From an uncultured Prevotella sp. (GTDB taxonomy: Bacteria > Bacteroidota > Bacteroidia > Bacteroidales > Bacteroidaceae): 64,000 nt of DNA. Every line of letters begins with the position of its first letter. The first letter of the stretch is position 1. The position numbers were made by a program, and so were the translations under genes. Where the stretch lies: assembly GCA_944319915.1 (NCBI GenBank), contig CALUEY010000009.1:16322-80321 (forward strand), read 5' to 3'. The notes beneath the pieces are model-generated. The model was not told where the DNA came from, ran no database searches, and was given only the letters and a program-made list of their open reading frames with translations. This document shows positions 42,109 to 50,397 of the stretch, in pieces.

Positions 42109-42984
42109 ATGATACAGTCCATGACAGGCTACGGCAAGGCCGTCGTAACCTACGGAGAAAAGAAAATCTGCGTAGAGATAAAGTCGCTCAACAGCAAGTC
42201 GCTCGACCTCTCCACGCGCATGGCGCCACTCTACCGCGAAAAGGAAATGGAGATACGCCAGCTCATAGCGGCCAAGCTGGAGCGCGGCAAGGTGGACTTC
42301 ACCATCTGGATTGAGAAAGACGCCGGGGCCGATGCCACGCCGGTGAACGCCGCCCTCGTGGAGAACTACTACCGGCAGCTGAAGGACATAGCCGCCCGCA
42401 CGGGCATACCAGAGCCGCAAGACTGGTTTGCCACGCTGCTCAGGATGCCCGACGTGCTCACCAAGACCGAGCAGGAAACCCTCGACGAGGGCGAGTGGGA
42501 GGCCGTGCGCATGGCCATAGGCGACGCCATGGCCCGCCTCATGGACTTCCGCAGGCAGGAGGGCGAGGCCCTGCAGCGCAAGTTTGCCGAGAAGATAAGC
42601 AACATCTCGGCACTGCTCGCGGCCATTGAGCCTTACGAGAAGCAGCGCGTGGAGAAGATAAAGGCCCGCATAACAGAGGGCCTGAAGGCCATACCCGAGG
42701 TGGAGTACGACAAGAACCGACTTGAGCAGGAGCTTATCTACTACATAGAGAAGCTCGACATCAGCGAGGAAAAGCAGCGCCTGGCCAACCACCTGAAGTA
42801 CTTCAGCGAGACCATGGACGAGGGCCACGGCCAGGGAAAGAAGCTCGGCTTCATAGCCCAGGAGATGGGCCGCGAGATCAACACCACCGGCTCGAAGAGC
42901 AACAACGCCGAGATGCAGAACCTCGTGGTGAAGATGAAGGACGAGCTGGAGCAGATAAAGGAGCAGGTGCTCAACGTGCTCTGA
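42109..42984 (+). CDS. yicC: YicC-family endoribonuclease
   Basis: The 291-residue protein begins with the family hallmark MIQSMTGYGKA and ends in the conserved block GKKLGFIAQEMGREINTTGSK followed by SNNAEMQN. The family has been shown to contain endoribonucleases in several bacteria; its target here is unknown. The central region is largely helical. It forms the yicC-gmk-nadD cluster common in Bacteroidetes. Confidence 0.92.
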   Translation: MIQSMTGYGKAVVTYGEKKICVEIKSLNSKSLDLSTRMAPLYREKEMEIRQLIAAKLERGKVDFTIWIEKDAGADATPVNAALVENYYRQLKDIAARTGIPEPQDWFATLLRMPDVLTKTEQETLDEGEWEAVRMAIGDAMARLMDFRRQEGEALQRKFAEKISNISALLAAIEPYEKQRVEKIKARITEGLKAIPEVEYDKNRLEQELIYYIEKLDISEEKQRLANHLKYFSETMDEGHGQGKKLGFIAQEMGREINTTGSKSNNAEMQNLVVKMKDELEQIKEQVLNVL

Positions 42985-43099
42985 GGCACAAGGAGGGAGG
43001 AATCGGGAGGCAGGATGATGGAGCTAAGGGGGCAGGGCGCAAAATGCCAGTCTCCCGCACCCTGCCACCCGCTTCCCCAAACAAATAACCCAAGCAAGT

Positions 43100-43672
43100 A
43101 TGTCCGGCAAGCTGATAATATTCTCCGCCCCGAGCGGAACAGGCAAAAGCACCATAATTAACTGGCTCATGGCGCACAAGGAGCTGCGCCTGGCGTTCTC
43201 CGTGTCATGCACCAGCCGCCCGCCGCGCGGGTCCGAGCGCGACGGCGTGGAATATTTCTTCCTGTCGCCCGGCGAGTTCCGCAGGCGGATAGCCGCAGGC
43301 GAGTTCCTTGAGTATGAGGAAGTTTACCAAGACCGCTTCTACGGCACGCTCAAGTCGCAGGTTGACAGGCAGCTGGCCGCCGGCGACAACGTTGTGCTCG
43401 ACGTCGACGTGAAGGGCGGCTGCAACATCAAGGCCCACTATGGCGACCGCGCCTTGAGCGTGTTCATACAGCCGCCGTCGGTTGATGAGCTGCGCCGCAG
43501 GCTCGAAAGCCGCGGCACCGACGCCCCCGACGTGATAGCCCAGCGGCTGGCGCGGGCCGAGTTTGAGCTTGGCTTCGCCGGCGGGTTCGACCGTGTGGTG
43601 GTCAACGACGACCTCGCCAAGGCCGAGGCCGAGGTGCTTACGATAGTCACGGAGTTCATTGGCGGCCACTGA
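43100..43672 (+). CDS. gmk: Guanylate kinase
   Basis: Phosphorylates GMP to GDP with ATP. The 190-residue protein has the P-loop SGTGKST (12-18), the GMP-binding segment SCTSRPPRGSERDGVEYFF and EYEEVYQDRFYGT, and the lid region near RGTDAPDVIAQRL. Length is standard. Confidence 0.95.
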   Translation: MSGKLIIFSAPSGTGKSTIINWLMAHKELRLAFSVSCTSRPPRGSERDGVEYFFLSPGEFRRRIAAGEFLEYEEVYQDRFYGTLKSQVDRQLAAGDNVVLDVDVKGGCNIKAHYGDRALSVFIQPPSVDELRRRLESRGTDAPDVIAQRLARAEFELGFAGGFDRVVVNDDLAKAEAEVLTIVTEFIGGH

Positions 43673-43687
43673 GGCCGCCCCCGCGCC

Positions 43688-44332
43688 ATGGCAGAGCACA
43701 ATCCCTTAGCGCCGGCCGGCGGCGTTCCCGTCCGCCGCGTGGGCTTCTTCGGAGGCTCGTTCAATCCCATACACAATGGCCACATAGCCCTTGCCCGCAG
43801 CCTTAAGGAGGCCGCCGGGCTTGACGAGGTGTGGTTTGTGGTGTCGCCGCAGAACCCTTTCAAGCGGCAGGCCGACCTGCTCGGCGACGCCGCCCGCATG
43901 GAGATGGTGACTGCCGCGCTTGCCGGCGAGCAGGGGCTGAAGCCCTGCGGCGTGGAGCTTGGCATGCCCATGCCCTCCTACACCTGGCGCACGCTCTGCC
44001 GCCTGCGCCGCGATTGCCCCGGCTGCCGCTTCACTTTGCTCATCGGCGGCGACAACTGGGCGCGTTTCGGCCAGTGGTACCACAGCGCCGACATCCTTGC
44101 CTCATGCCCCATAGTCATCTACCCCCGGGGCGGAGAGGGCGGCGGCGAATCGATAGACCCGGCAGGGCTGCCCCCCGGCGTCACCCTCGCCCGCACGCCG
44201 CTCATAGGCATCAGCAGTACCGAGGTGCGCCGGCGGCTGCGCTGCGGCGAGCCTATAAGCGGGCTGGTGCCGCCGGTGGTGGCATCGATGATAGCCGAGC
44301 GGGGCTGGTATTCGGGGCGGCAGGCCCATTGA
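43688..44332 (+). CDS. nadD: Nicotinate-nucleotide adenylyltransferase
   Basis: Forms deamido-NAD from nicotinate mononucleotide and ATP. The 214 residues carry the nucleotidyltransferase motif GSFNPIHNGH (23-32), the VSPQNPFK segment typical of NadD and the C-terminal ISSTEVRRRL motif. It begins 15 bp after gmk. Confidence 0.94.
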   Translation: MAEHNPLAPAGGVPVRRVGFFGGSFNPIHNGHIALARSLKEAAGLDEVWFVVSPQNPFKRQADLLGDAARMEMVTAALAGEQGLKPCGVELGMPMPSYTWRTLCRLRRDCPGCRFTLLIGGDNWARFGQWYHSADILASCPIVIYPRGGEGGGESIDPAGLPPGVTLARTPLIGISSTEVRRRLRCGEPISGLVPPVVASMIAERGWYSGRQAH

Positions 44333-44357
44333 GCAATATTTTCGTGCAATTTAGGAG

Positions 44358-44544
44358 CTGTTTTGATTTTTTTACGGCAGCACACATTCCATGCCTTGAT
44401 GTTCGCTTTGCCCATGGCTTGCGGTGCTTTTCCGGCTGTTTCTTGTTGTCGCTTTCGTCATTTAGCCCGCTGAACTCTGTCAAACGACAGCAAAAAACAT
44501 CGCGGAAATCCACGGCAACCCATTAGGGCAAAAAATCAAAACAG
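44358..44544. repeat. 187-bp segment with perfect 15-bp terminal inverted repeats, MITE-like
   Basis: CTGTTTTGATTTTTT (44358-44372) is the exact reverse complement of AAAAAATCAAAACAG (44530-44544). The interior has no gene. No clear target-site duplication is visible. It fills most of the gap between nadD and the next promoter. A mobile-element remnant is possible; a chance AT-rich repeat or a regulatory structure cannot be excluded. Confidence 0.45.
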
Positions 44545-44550
44545 TTTCTT

Positions 44551-44581
44551 GTTGGTATTCAAATTAAAAGATGTAATTTTG
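44551..44581 (+). promoter_or_regulatory. Promoter of the EptA-like gene cluster
   Basis: -33 GTTG (44551-44554) and -7 TAATTTTG (44574-44581) are 19 bp apart, 20 bp before the start codon. Confidence 0.75.
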
Positions 44582-44600
44582 CAGCAAATTTGCAAAACAG

Positions 44601-46466
44601 ATGAAATTCGTGCGCCTCATAGGCCGGCTTCTTGGTTACATCTTTTACCCTATACAGAAGAGCCCGGCGTTCTTCGTGTTCATGTTCGTGCTTGGCTACG
44701 TGTGCAACAGGCTCGGCACCCCCACCTTCTCCGAGCTTGGCGTCTTTGAGCTTTTCGCCGACATCTACGTGCTTTGCATCATCCTTACGTTCATCCCCTG
44801 GCGTGCGAGGCGCTGGGTGAAGGGCGTTGTGTACGTGGCGATGTACCTCACGTCGGTCGTCGACATGTACTGCACGGTGAAGTTCGGCTCCACCTTCACC
44901 CCCACCATGCTCCTGCTGGTGGGCGAGACCACCGGCAGCGAGGCGTCGGAGTTCCTTGAGTCATACGTAGACTGGGGCCTGCTGCGCACCGACCTTGGCT
45001 GGGTGCTGCTCATAATGCTCGTCCACGTGCTCTACAACGTGTTCATGGGCGTGGCCAGGCGCAAGAAGCTGCGCCTTGGCATGGACATGAGGCTCGTCCA
45101 CCGCATGGCCGCCGTGGTGCTGCCGCTCATGGGGCTGCTCACCATCTTCATGCTCGAGAAAGGCATAGCCACGCGCGCGGCGAACAAGAAAGCCTTCGTG
45201 AGGCTGATGACCTACGACAACATTGGCGACGTGGAGCACGAGCTTACGCGCCGCGACAAGGCCGAGCTTTACCTGCCCGTATACCGGGTGGCGTTCAGCT
45301 TCTACGCCAACCGCCTGGCGGCGCGGCAGATAGACCGCCTCATCGAGGCCACGGGCAAGCTGCGCGTTGACAGCTGCTCGGCCCTCAGCCCCAACATAGT
45401 GCTCATCATCGGCGAGAGCTACAACAAGCACCACTCGCAGCTCTACGGCTACTCCAAGCCCACCACGCCGCGCCAGCTCAGGCGGGCGGAGCGGGGCGAG
45501 ATGGCCGTGTTCACCGACGTGGTGGCCCCGTGGAACCTCACCAGCTTCGTGTTCAAGCACCTCTTCTCGCTCTACACCGTCGGCGACAGTGGCGACTGGT
45601 GCGACTACCCGCTCTTTCCCGAGGTGTTCCGCAAGGCCGGCTACCGCGTCACCTTCGTCACCAACCAGTTCCTGCCGCAGGCCAAGGAGGCCGTCTACGA
45701 CTTCAGCGGCGGCTTCTTCCTCAACAACCCCGTGCTCAGCGAGGCGCAATTCGACGTGCGCAACACGGCCCTCCACCGCTATGACGACGGAGTGCTGGCC
45801 GACTACGACCGCTTGCTGGCCTCAGGCCGGCTGGCCACCGACAGCGCAGGCTGCCGCAACCTCATAATCCTGCACCTCAAGGGGCAGCACGTGAACTACC
45901 GCGACCGCGTGCCGCAGGCGCAGAAGCGGTTTACCGCAGGCACATACCCCGAACTGGCCCTCAAGCCCCACGACAAGTGGGTGATGGCCGACTACGACAA
46001 CGCCACGCTCTACAACGACTCCATAGTTGACGAGATATTGAAGCGGTTTGACGACAAGGACGCCATCGTAATCTACGTGCCCGACCACGGCGAGGAGTGC
46101 TTCGGCGGAGGCATAGGCACCTTTGGCCGCCTGCATTCGGCCGAGGTGGACTACCGCCTGGCCCACGAGGAGTTCGAGATACCGTTCTGGATATGGTGCT
46201 CCCCGCGCTACGCCGAGGCCCGCCCCGGGGTGGCAAGGGCCATAGCCGGGGCCAAGGGCCGCCCCATGATGACCGACCGCCTGGCCCACACGCTGCTGGG
46301 CCTGGCCGGCATAGCCTGCCCCTACTACCGCGAGCAGAGCGACGTGCTCAGCCCGCGCTACGACGCCGGCAGGCCCAGGGTGCTGAAGAACAGCGTTGAC
46401 TACAACAAACTTAAAGCCCAACATGAATACAACACAAAGGCCGCAGGCGTGGCTCAGCCGCGATGA
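44601..46466 (+). CDS. EptA-like membrane phosphoethanolamine transferase (sulfatase superfamily)
   Basis: The 621 residues have five hydrophobic helices in about the first 215 residues, then a periplasmic alkaline-phosphatase-fold domain. Metal-site motifs are E272 in LIIGESYNKHHSQLYGY, the likely nucleophile T314 in APWNLTSFVF, LHLKGQHVNY, and D495-H496 in VPDHGEE. Such enzymes move phosphoethanolamine from phosphatidylethanolamine onto lipid A or surface glycans. The lipid A acceptor is inferred from the family. It overlaps the next acyltransferase gene by 44 bp, which suggests coupled expression. Confidence 0.85.
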   Translation: MKFVRLIGRLLGYIFYPIQKSPAFFVFMFVLGYVCNRLGTPTFSELGVFELFADIYVLCIILTFIPWRARRWVKGVVYVAMYLTSVVDMYCTVKFGSTFTPTMLLLVGETTGSEASEFLESYVDWGLLRTDLGWVLLIMLVHVLYNVFMGVARRKKLRLGMDMRLVHRMAAVVLPLMGLLTIFMLEKGIATRAANKKAFVRLMTYDNIGDVEHELTRRDKAELYLPVYRVAFSFYANRLAARQIDRLIEATGKLRVDSCSALSPNIVLIIGESYNKHHSQLYGYSKPTTPRQLRRAERGEMAVFTDVVAPWNLTSFVFKHLFSLYTVGDSGDWCDYPLFPEVFRKAGYRVTFVTNQFLPQAKEAVYDFSGGFFLNNPVLSEAQFDVRNTALHRYDDGVLADYDRLLASGRLATDSAGCRNLIILHLKGQHVNYRDRVPQAQKRFTAGTYPELALKPHDKWVMADYDNATLYNDSIVDEILKRFDDKDAIVIYVPDHGEECFGGGIGTFGRLHSAEVDYRLAHEEFEIPFWIWCSPRYAEARPGVARAIAGAKGRPMMTDRLAHTLLGLAGIACPYYREQSDVLSPRYDAGRPRVLKNSVDYNKLKAQHEYNTKAAGVAQPR

Positions 46467-47493
46467 GTGCGCCGCGCTGCGCGGCCTGGCCATCATGGCC
46501 ATAGTGCTCCACAACTACTGCCACTGGCTCGGCCCGGCCGTCAAGGAGAACGAGTTCACCTTCACGGCGGCCAAGACCGCCAGGCTGTGGGCGGAGGTGG
46601 CCGCGCCGGGCGCGCTGCTGCCCGTCCACCTGCTGTCGTACTTCGGCCACTACGGCGTGCCGGTGTTCCTCTTCCTGAGCGGCTTCGGCCTGGTGATGAA
46701 ATACGAGCGCGGCCCGGCGGCGCCAGCTGCGTGGCCGTTCGTGCGCTTCCACTACCTTAAGCTGCTGCGCATGATGGTGCCGGGCTTCGTGGCCTTCGCC
46801 ATAGTAGACGCCATCACGCCCGGCTCTTTCCCGTTCAGGGCGGAGAACGTGGTGGCCCAGCTGCTCATGGTTATCAACCTCCTGCCCAACCCCGACGGCA
46901 TAATATGGCCCGGCCCCTACTGGTTCTTCGGCCTCATGATGCAGCTCTACGTGGTTTACCGCCTCGCGCTCTGCCGCCGCCACTGGGGCTGGGCCGTGGC
47001 TTTGGTGGCCATGTGCTGGGCGGCGCAGGCCGTGTGCCAGCCCGGGGGCGAGCTGCTCGAACGCCTGCGCTACAACTGCGTGGGAGCCATGCTCGTGTTC
47101 TGCGCGGGCTTGCTGGCTGCCCGCCACCTGCCTGCCGCGCGCCTGCAGGCCGCCGGCCGCTGGGCGTGGGTGGCCGTGGCGCTCTGCTCCACCTTGCTTT
47201 TGCTGGCCTGCTGCACGGCGTTCCAGGCGTGGCTCTGGTCGCCGCTGGCGGTGGTGGCCGCCTCGGTGGGTGTGGTAAAGGCCCTGCCCGGCTGCGCGCT
47301 GAGGCCGCTGTCGTGGCTCGGCGGCATCTCGGCAGCCATGTTCGTGGTGCATCCGCTGCTGCGCAAGGTGTTCATAAGGATATCGCAGCGCGGCGACGTG
47401 TACGACGGCCTGCTGCTCTACGTGGTGGCCACGGTGGCCGTGTCGTGGGCCTTCATGCTGCTCATCAACCGCATACCCAAGCCTAAGGCGTGA
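46423..47493 (+). CDS. Acyltransferase-3 family membrane protein
   Basis: The ATG at 46423 (MNTTQRPQAWLSRDECAALRG) gives 356 residues; an upstream TTG start is less likely. The family signature is visible: ALRGLAIMAIVLHNYCHW with the catalytic-type histidine, then GHYGVPVFLFLSGFGLVMKY, and about ten hydrophobic helices. These enzymes O-acylate (for example O-acetylate) sugars of lipopolysaccharide, capsule or peptidoglycan. It overlaps the EptA-like gene, so both probably modify the same envelope layer. Confidence 0.85.
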   Translation: MNTTQRPQAWLSRDECAALRGLAIMAIVLHNYCHWLGPAVKENEFTFTAAKTARLWAEVAAPGALLPVHLLSYFGHYGVPVFLFLSGFGLVMKYERGPAAPAAWPFVRFHYLKLLRMMVPGFVAFAIVDAITPGSFPFRAENVVAQLLMVINLLPNPDGIIWPGPYWFFGLMMQLYVVYRLALCRRHWGWAVALVAMCWAAQAVCQPGGELLERLRYNCVGAMLVFCAGLLAARHLPAARLQAAGRWAWVAVALCSTLLLLACCTAFQAWLWSPLAVVAASVGVVKALPGCALRPLSWLGGISAAMFVVHPLLRKVFIRISQRGDVYDGLLLYVVATVAVSWAFMLLINRIPKPKA

Positions 47494-47567
47494 GCGCGGA
47501 GCGTAAGAATTTTTCCCGTTCCGCCCCGCCCCGCGCAACCGTCTCAGCCCCAGCGGCTTGCGCCGCG

Positions 47568-47650
47568 TGCCGTTTCGCTGCGCAAAACAGGCCGTTTGGC
47601 AATGCCAAAGAGGCCGTTTGGGAGGGCGGAACAAGCCGTTTGTCGCGGCA
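47568..47650. repeat. GGCCGTTTGG hairpin repeat
   Basis: It contains the hairpin TTTGGC-AAT-GCCAAA (47595-47609) and repeated GGCCGTTTG blocks with GGGAGGGCGGAA. It is related to the hairpins at 33510-33580, in opposite orientation, and to the 3' end of the duplicated module near 5.45 and 6.13 kb. No gene is supported in 47494-47731. Confidence 0.65.
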
Positions 47651-47731
47651 GTATGCCTGCCGCCGCCCCGGCGAGGGCATTATGTAAATACAATTTACCG
47701 CCGCCGCGGGGTGGCGGCCAACCACAAGCCA

Positions 47732-48802
47732 ATGGACCAACATACGCATACATACGGCTGCCTGAGCAGCCAGCGGGGCCGCCTGATGGGCGCGGCCATG
47801 CTCATGGTGGTGCTCTTCCATGTGGGAGGGGCGCGCCACGACACCCTGTTCTATTGCCTCAGCCGCTGCGGCAACGTGGGCGTAGACGTGTTCCTCTTCC
47901 TCAGCGGCATCGGCCTGTGGTTCTCGTGGAGCAAGATAAGGAGTAAATCAAGAGTCAAGGATGATGGATTGAGGAATGATGCCGGAGGGGATGCAACTGA
48001 GGGGCGAGCCTCACTCAAGTCGCTTTCCGCGTTCTTCCGCCGCCGCTACGCGCGCGTCTACCCCGCGTGGCTCGTGGTGGCCTGCATCTTCTACCTGCCG
48101 CGCTTCTTCGACGGGCGCCTCTCGGCCCTCGACACCGCCCTCTCCATAGCCATCAACTGGGGCTTCTGGCAGCACGACGAGCTTACGTTCTGGTTCGTGC
48201 CGGCCATCATGGCGCTCTACACCGTGGCCCCGGCCTACATGGAGCTGATACGCCGCCACCCCGAGTGCCGCCTCATGCCGGTGGCAGCCATGGTGCTCTG
48301 CGTGCTCGTGCAGTACTGGCCGCCGCTCCACTCGGCCGTGGGCCACATCGAGATATTCACCAGCCGCATACCCATATTCCTCATCGGCATCAACATGGGG
48401 CAGGCTGTGATGGAGCGCAGGCCCATAAAGAGGGCAGGGTGGTGGATGGTGCTGGCCATCTTCGCGCTGAGCGCGCTGGCCTGCGTCAACTTCGAGGACG
48501 GGCTGCGGGGCCGCTTCCCGCTGTTCCTTGAGCGCATGGTCTACATTCCGCTCGCGGTGAGTATGTCGCTACTGCTGGCCCGCCTTATGGAGCCTATGCC
48601 CCGGTGGGCGGGAGCGCCGCTGGCCTTCGTGGGCGCGGTGAGCCTTGAGATTTACCTCATCCACGCCCAGTTCGTGCTGCTGCCCGTGCAGCGGTGGCAC
48701 CTGGGCTACTGGCCCACGGCCATAGCCGTGGTGGCCGCCTCGGCCCTGCTGGGCTGGCTCCTGCACAAGGCCGTGGGCATAGTTACAAGTAAGATATATT
48801 GA
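47732..48802 (+). CDS. Acyltransferase-3 family membrane protein
   Basis: The ATG at 47732 (MDQHTHTYGCLSSQRGRLMG) gives 356 residues; a frame extending upstream through the hairpin repeat is rejected. The signature LMVVLFHVGGARHD and GNVGVDVFLFLSGIGLWFSWSK is present, with about ten transmembrane helices. A short hydrophilic insert (about residues 75-100, KSRVKDDGLRNDAGGDATEG) reads like filler and is unlike the flanks. It is a likely sugar O-acyltransferase of the envelope. Confidence 0.84.
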   Translation: MDQHTHTYGCLSSQRGRLMGAAMLMVVLFHVGGARHDTLFYCLSRCGNVGVDVFLFLSGIGLWFSWSKIRSKSRVKDDGLRNDAGGDATEGRASLKSLSAFFRRRYARVYPAWLVVACIFYLPRFFDGRLSALDTALSIAINWGFWQHDELTFWFVPAIMALYTVAPAYMELIRRHPECRLMPVAAMVLCVLVQYWPPLHSAVGHIEIFTSRIPIFLIGINMGQAVMERRPIKRAGWWMVLAIFALSALACVNFEDGLRGRFPLFLERMVYIPLAVSMSLLLARLMEPMPRWAGAPLAFVGAVSLEIYLIHAQFVLLPVQRWHLGYWPTAIAVVAASALLGWLLHKAVGIVTSKIY

Positions 48803-48813
48803 AAACGCATTAT

Positions 48814-49695
48814 ATGGCAATTGAACTGATAAAGATGATAAGGCCGCAGCAGTGGGTGAAGAACCTCTTCGTGCTCGTGCCGCTCTTCTTCGGCGGGGGG
48901 CTTGCCGACGGCCGGAGCGTGGCCGCCGCGCTGACGGCCATGGTGGCCTTCTGCCTGGCTGCGTCGTCGGTGTACTGCTTCAACGACATAATAGATGCCG
49001 ACGACGACCGCCGCCACCCGCTGAAGTGCCGCCGCCCGGTGGCCTCGGGGGCCGTGAGCGTGCCGCAGGCCTATGCCCTCATGGCCCTGGCGCTCGCCCT
49101 CTCGGCCTGCGCCGTGGCCTTGCTCGGCGGGCGCGCCGTGGCGGCGGGCGTGGTGGTGGGCGGCTACTACCTGCTCAACCTTGCCTACTGCGCCTGGCTC
49201 AAGCGCTTCGCCATCATCGACGTGTGCGTGATAGCCTTCGGCTTCGTGCTCCGCATCCTGGCCGGGGGCGTGGCTGCGGGCATAGAGCTGAGCAAGTGGA
49301 TTGTGCTCATGACATTCCTGCTCACGCTCTTCCTCTCGCTGGCAAAGCGGCGCGACGACGTGCTGCGCATGAACCGCACGGGCCATGCGCCCCGCCGCAA
49401 CACGTCGCGCTACAACCTTACGTTCATCAACCAGGCCATCACGATAACAGCCACCGCCGCCATCGTGTGCTACATCATGTACACCGTGTCGCCGGAGGCC
49501 GCCGCCGTGATGCACACCGACTACCTCTACCTCACCAGCGTGTTCGTCATCATAGGGCTGCTGCGCTACATCCAGATAGCCGTGGTCGACGAGAAGAGCG
49601 GCGACCCCACGGCCGTGGCCCTGCACGACCGCTTCATCCAGGTGGTGGTGGCCTGCTGGGGGCTTTCGTTCTTCGCCATAATCTACCTGTCATGA
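48814..49695 (+). CDS. UbiA-family prenyltransferase, decaprenyl-phosphate phosphoribosyltransferase-like
   Basis: The start at 48814 (MAIELIKMIRPQQWVKN) gives 293 residues with eight or nine membrane helices. The motif N57-D58-IID61 followed by DDDRRHPLKCRRPVASG is the metal- and phosphate-binding signature of the subgroup that includes decaprenyl-phosphate phosphoribosyltransferase. KNLFVLVPLFFGG and KRRDDVLRM also fit that subgroup. It would attach phosphoribose to a polyprenyl phosphate, giving a lipid-linked pentose donor. The HAD phosphatase 4 bp downstream is a natural partner. Confidence 0.82.
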   Translation: MAIELIKMIRPQQWVKNLFVLVPLFFGGGLADGRSVAAALTAMVAFCLAASSVYCFNDIIDADDDRRHPLKCRRPVASGAVSVPQAYALMALALALSACAVALLGGRAVAAGVVVGGYYLLNLAYCAWLKRFAIIDVCVIAFGFVLRILAGGVAAGIELSKWIVLMTFLLTLFLSLAKRRDDVLRMNRTGHAPRRNTSRYNLTFINQAITITATAAIVCYIMYTVSPEAAAVMHTDYLYLTSVFVIIGLLRYIQIAVVDEKSGDPTAVALHDRFIQVVVACWGLSFFAIIYLS

Positions 49696-49699
49696 CGCC

Positions 49700-50305
49700 A
49701 TGGAAAGAAAAAAGGAGATAGTGGCATTCGACTTCGACGGCACCCTTACGCGCCGCGACACGCTCATAGCCTTTGCCTGCCGCGAGCGGGGAACGCTGCC
49801 CGTGGCCTGCTGGCTGGCCCGCCACGCCCTGCGCCTCGTGGCCGTAAAGCTGGGCCTGCGCCCCGGCGGGGCGGTCAAGGAGGAGTTCTTCGCCCGCTTC
49901 TTCGGAGGCATGGACGACCGCGCCTTCAGCTTCGCCTGCCAGTCGTTCGCCCAAAGTGGCGCCCGCCTGCTGCGGCCGGGGGGCATGGAGACCGTGGCCG
50001 CAGCCGTGGGCCGCGGGGCCACGGTGCTCATAGTGAGCGCGAGCGTAGACCGGTGGGTGGAGCCGTTCTTCGACGCCTTCGGCGGCAAGGTGGCCGTGGT
50101 GGGTACGAAGGTAGAGGCAAGCGGCGGCGTGATTACGGGCCGCTTTGCCACGCCCAACTGCAACGGGGCGGAAAAGCCAAGGCGCATCCTCGCGCTGTTC
50201 CCCGACAGGCAGGCCTACCGCCTCGTGGCCTACGGCGACAGCCGGGGCGACCGCGAGATGCTCGCCATGGCCGACGAGGCGCACTACAAGCCCTTCCGGG
50301 ATTGA
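49700..50305 (+). CDS. HAD-IB family phosphatase
   Basis: The 201-residue protein has motif I DFDGTLT with D11 and D13, motif II in VLIVSASVDRWV, and motif III in YGDSRGDREML. This is the SerB-like subclass IB. It starts 4 bp after the UbiA-family gene. Dephosphorylation of polyprenyl-phosphoryl-phosphoribose is plausible from context, as prenyl-phosphoribose pathways need this step. That is inference. Confidence 0.85.
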   Translation: MERKKEIVAFDFDGTLTRRDTLIAFACRERGTLPVACWLARHALRLVAVKLGLRPGGAVKEEFFARFFGGMDDRAFSFACQSFAQSGARLLRPGGMETVAAAVGRGATVLIVSASVDRWVEPFFDAFGGKVAVVGTKVEASGGVITGRFATPNCNGAEKPRRILALFPDRQAYRLVAYGDSRGDREMLAMADEAHYKPFRD

Positions 50306-50358
50306 CGGCGGGCAAGAAGAAATATGCGCATTCCTTTCGTTTGCTCGCGATTTTGCAT

Positions 50359-50366
50359 TAACTTTG
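50359..50366 (+). promoter_or_regulatory. -7 box of metG
   Basis: TAACTTTG matches TAnnTTTG, 32 bp before the metG ATG. A TTTG at 50340 is 15 bp away, shorter than ideal. Confidence 0.55.
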
Positions 50367-50397
50367 CATCCAAATAAGCAAAAAACATATTACACCG

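Noticed and set aside
47558-47731. N-terminal extension of the acyltransferase at 47732
   Set aside because: The extended frame translates the intergenic hairpin repeat and precedes the family start motif by 58 codons.
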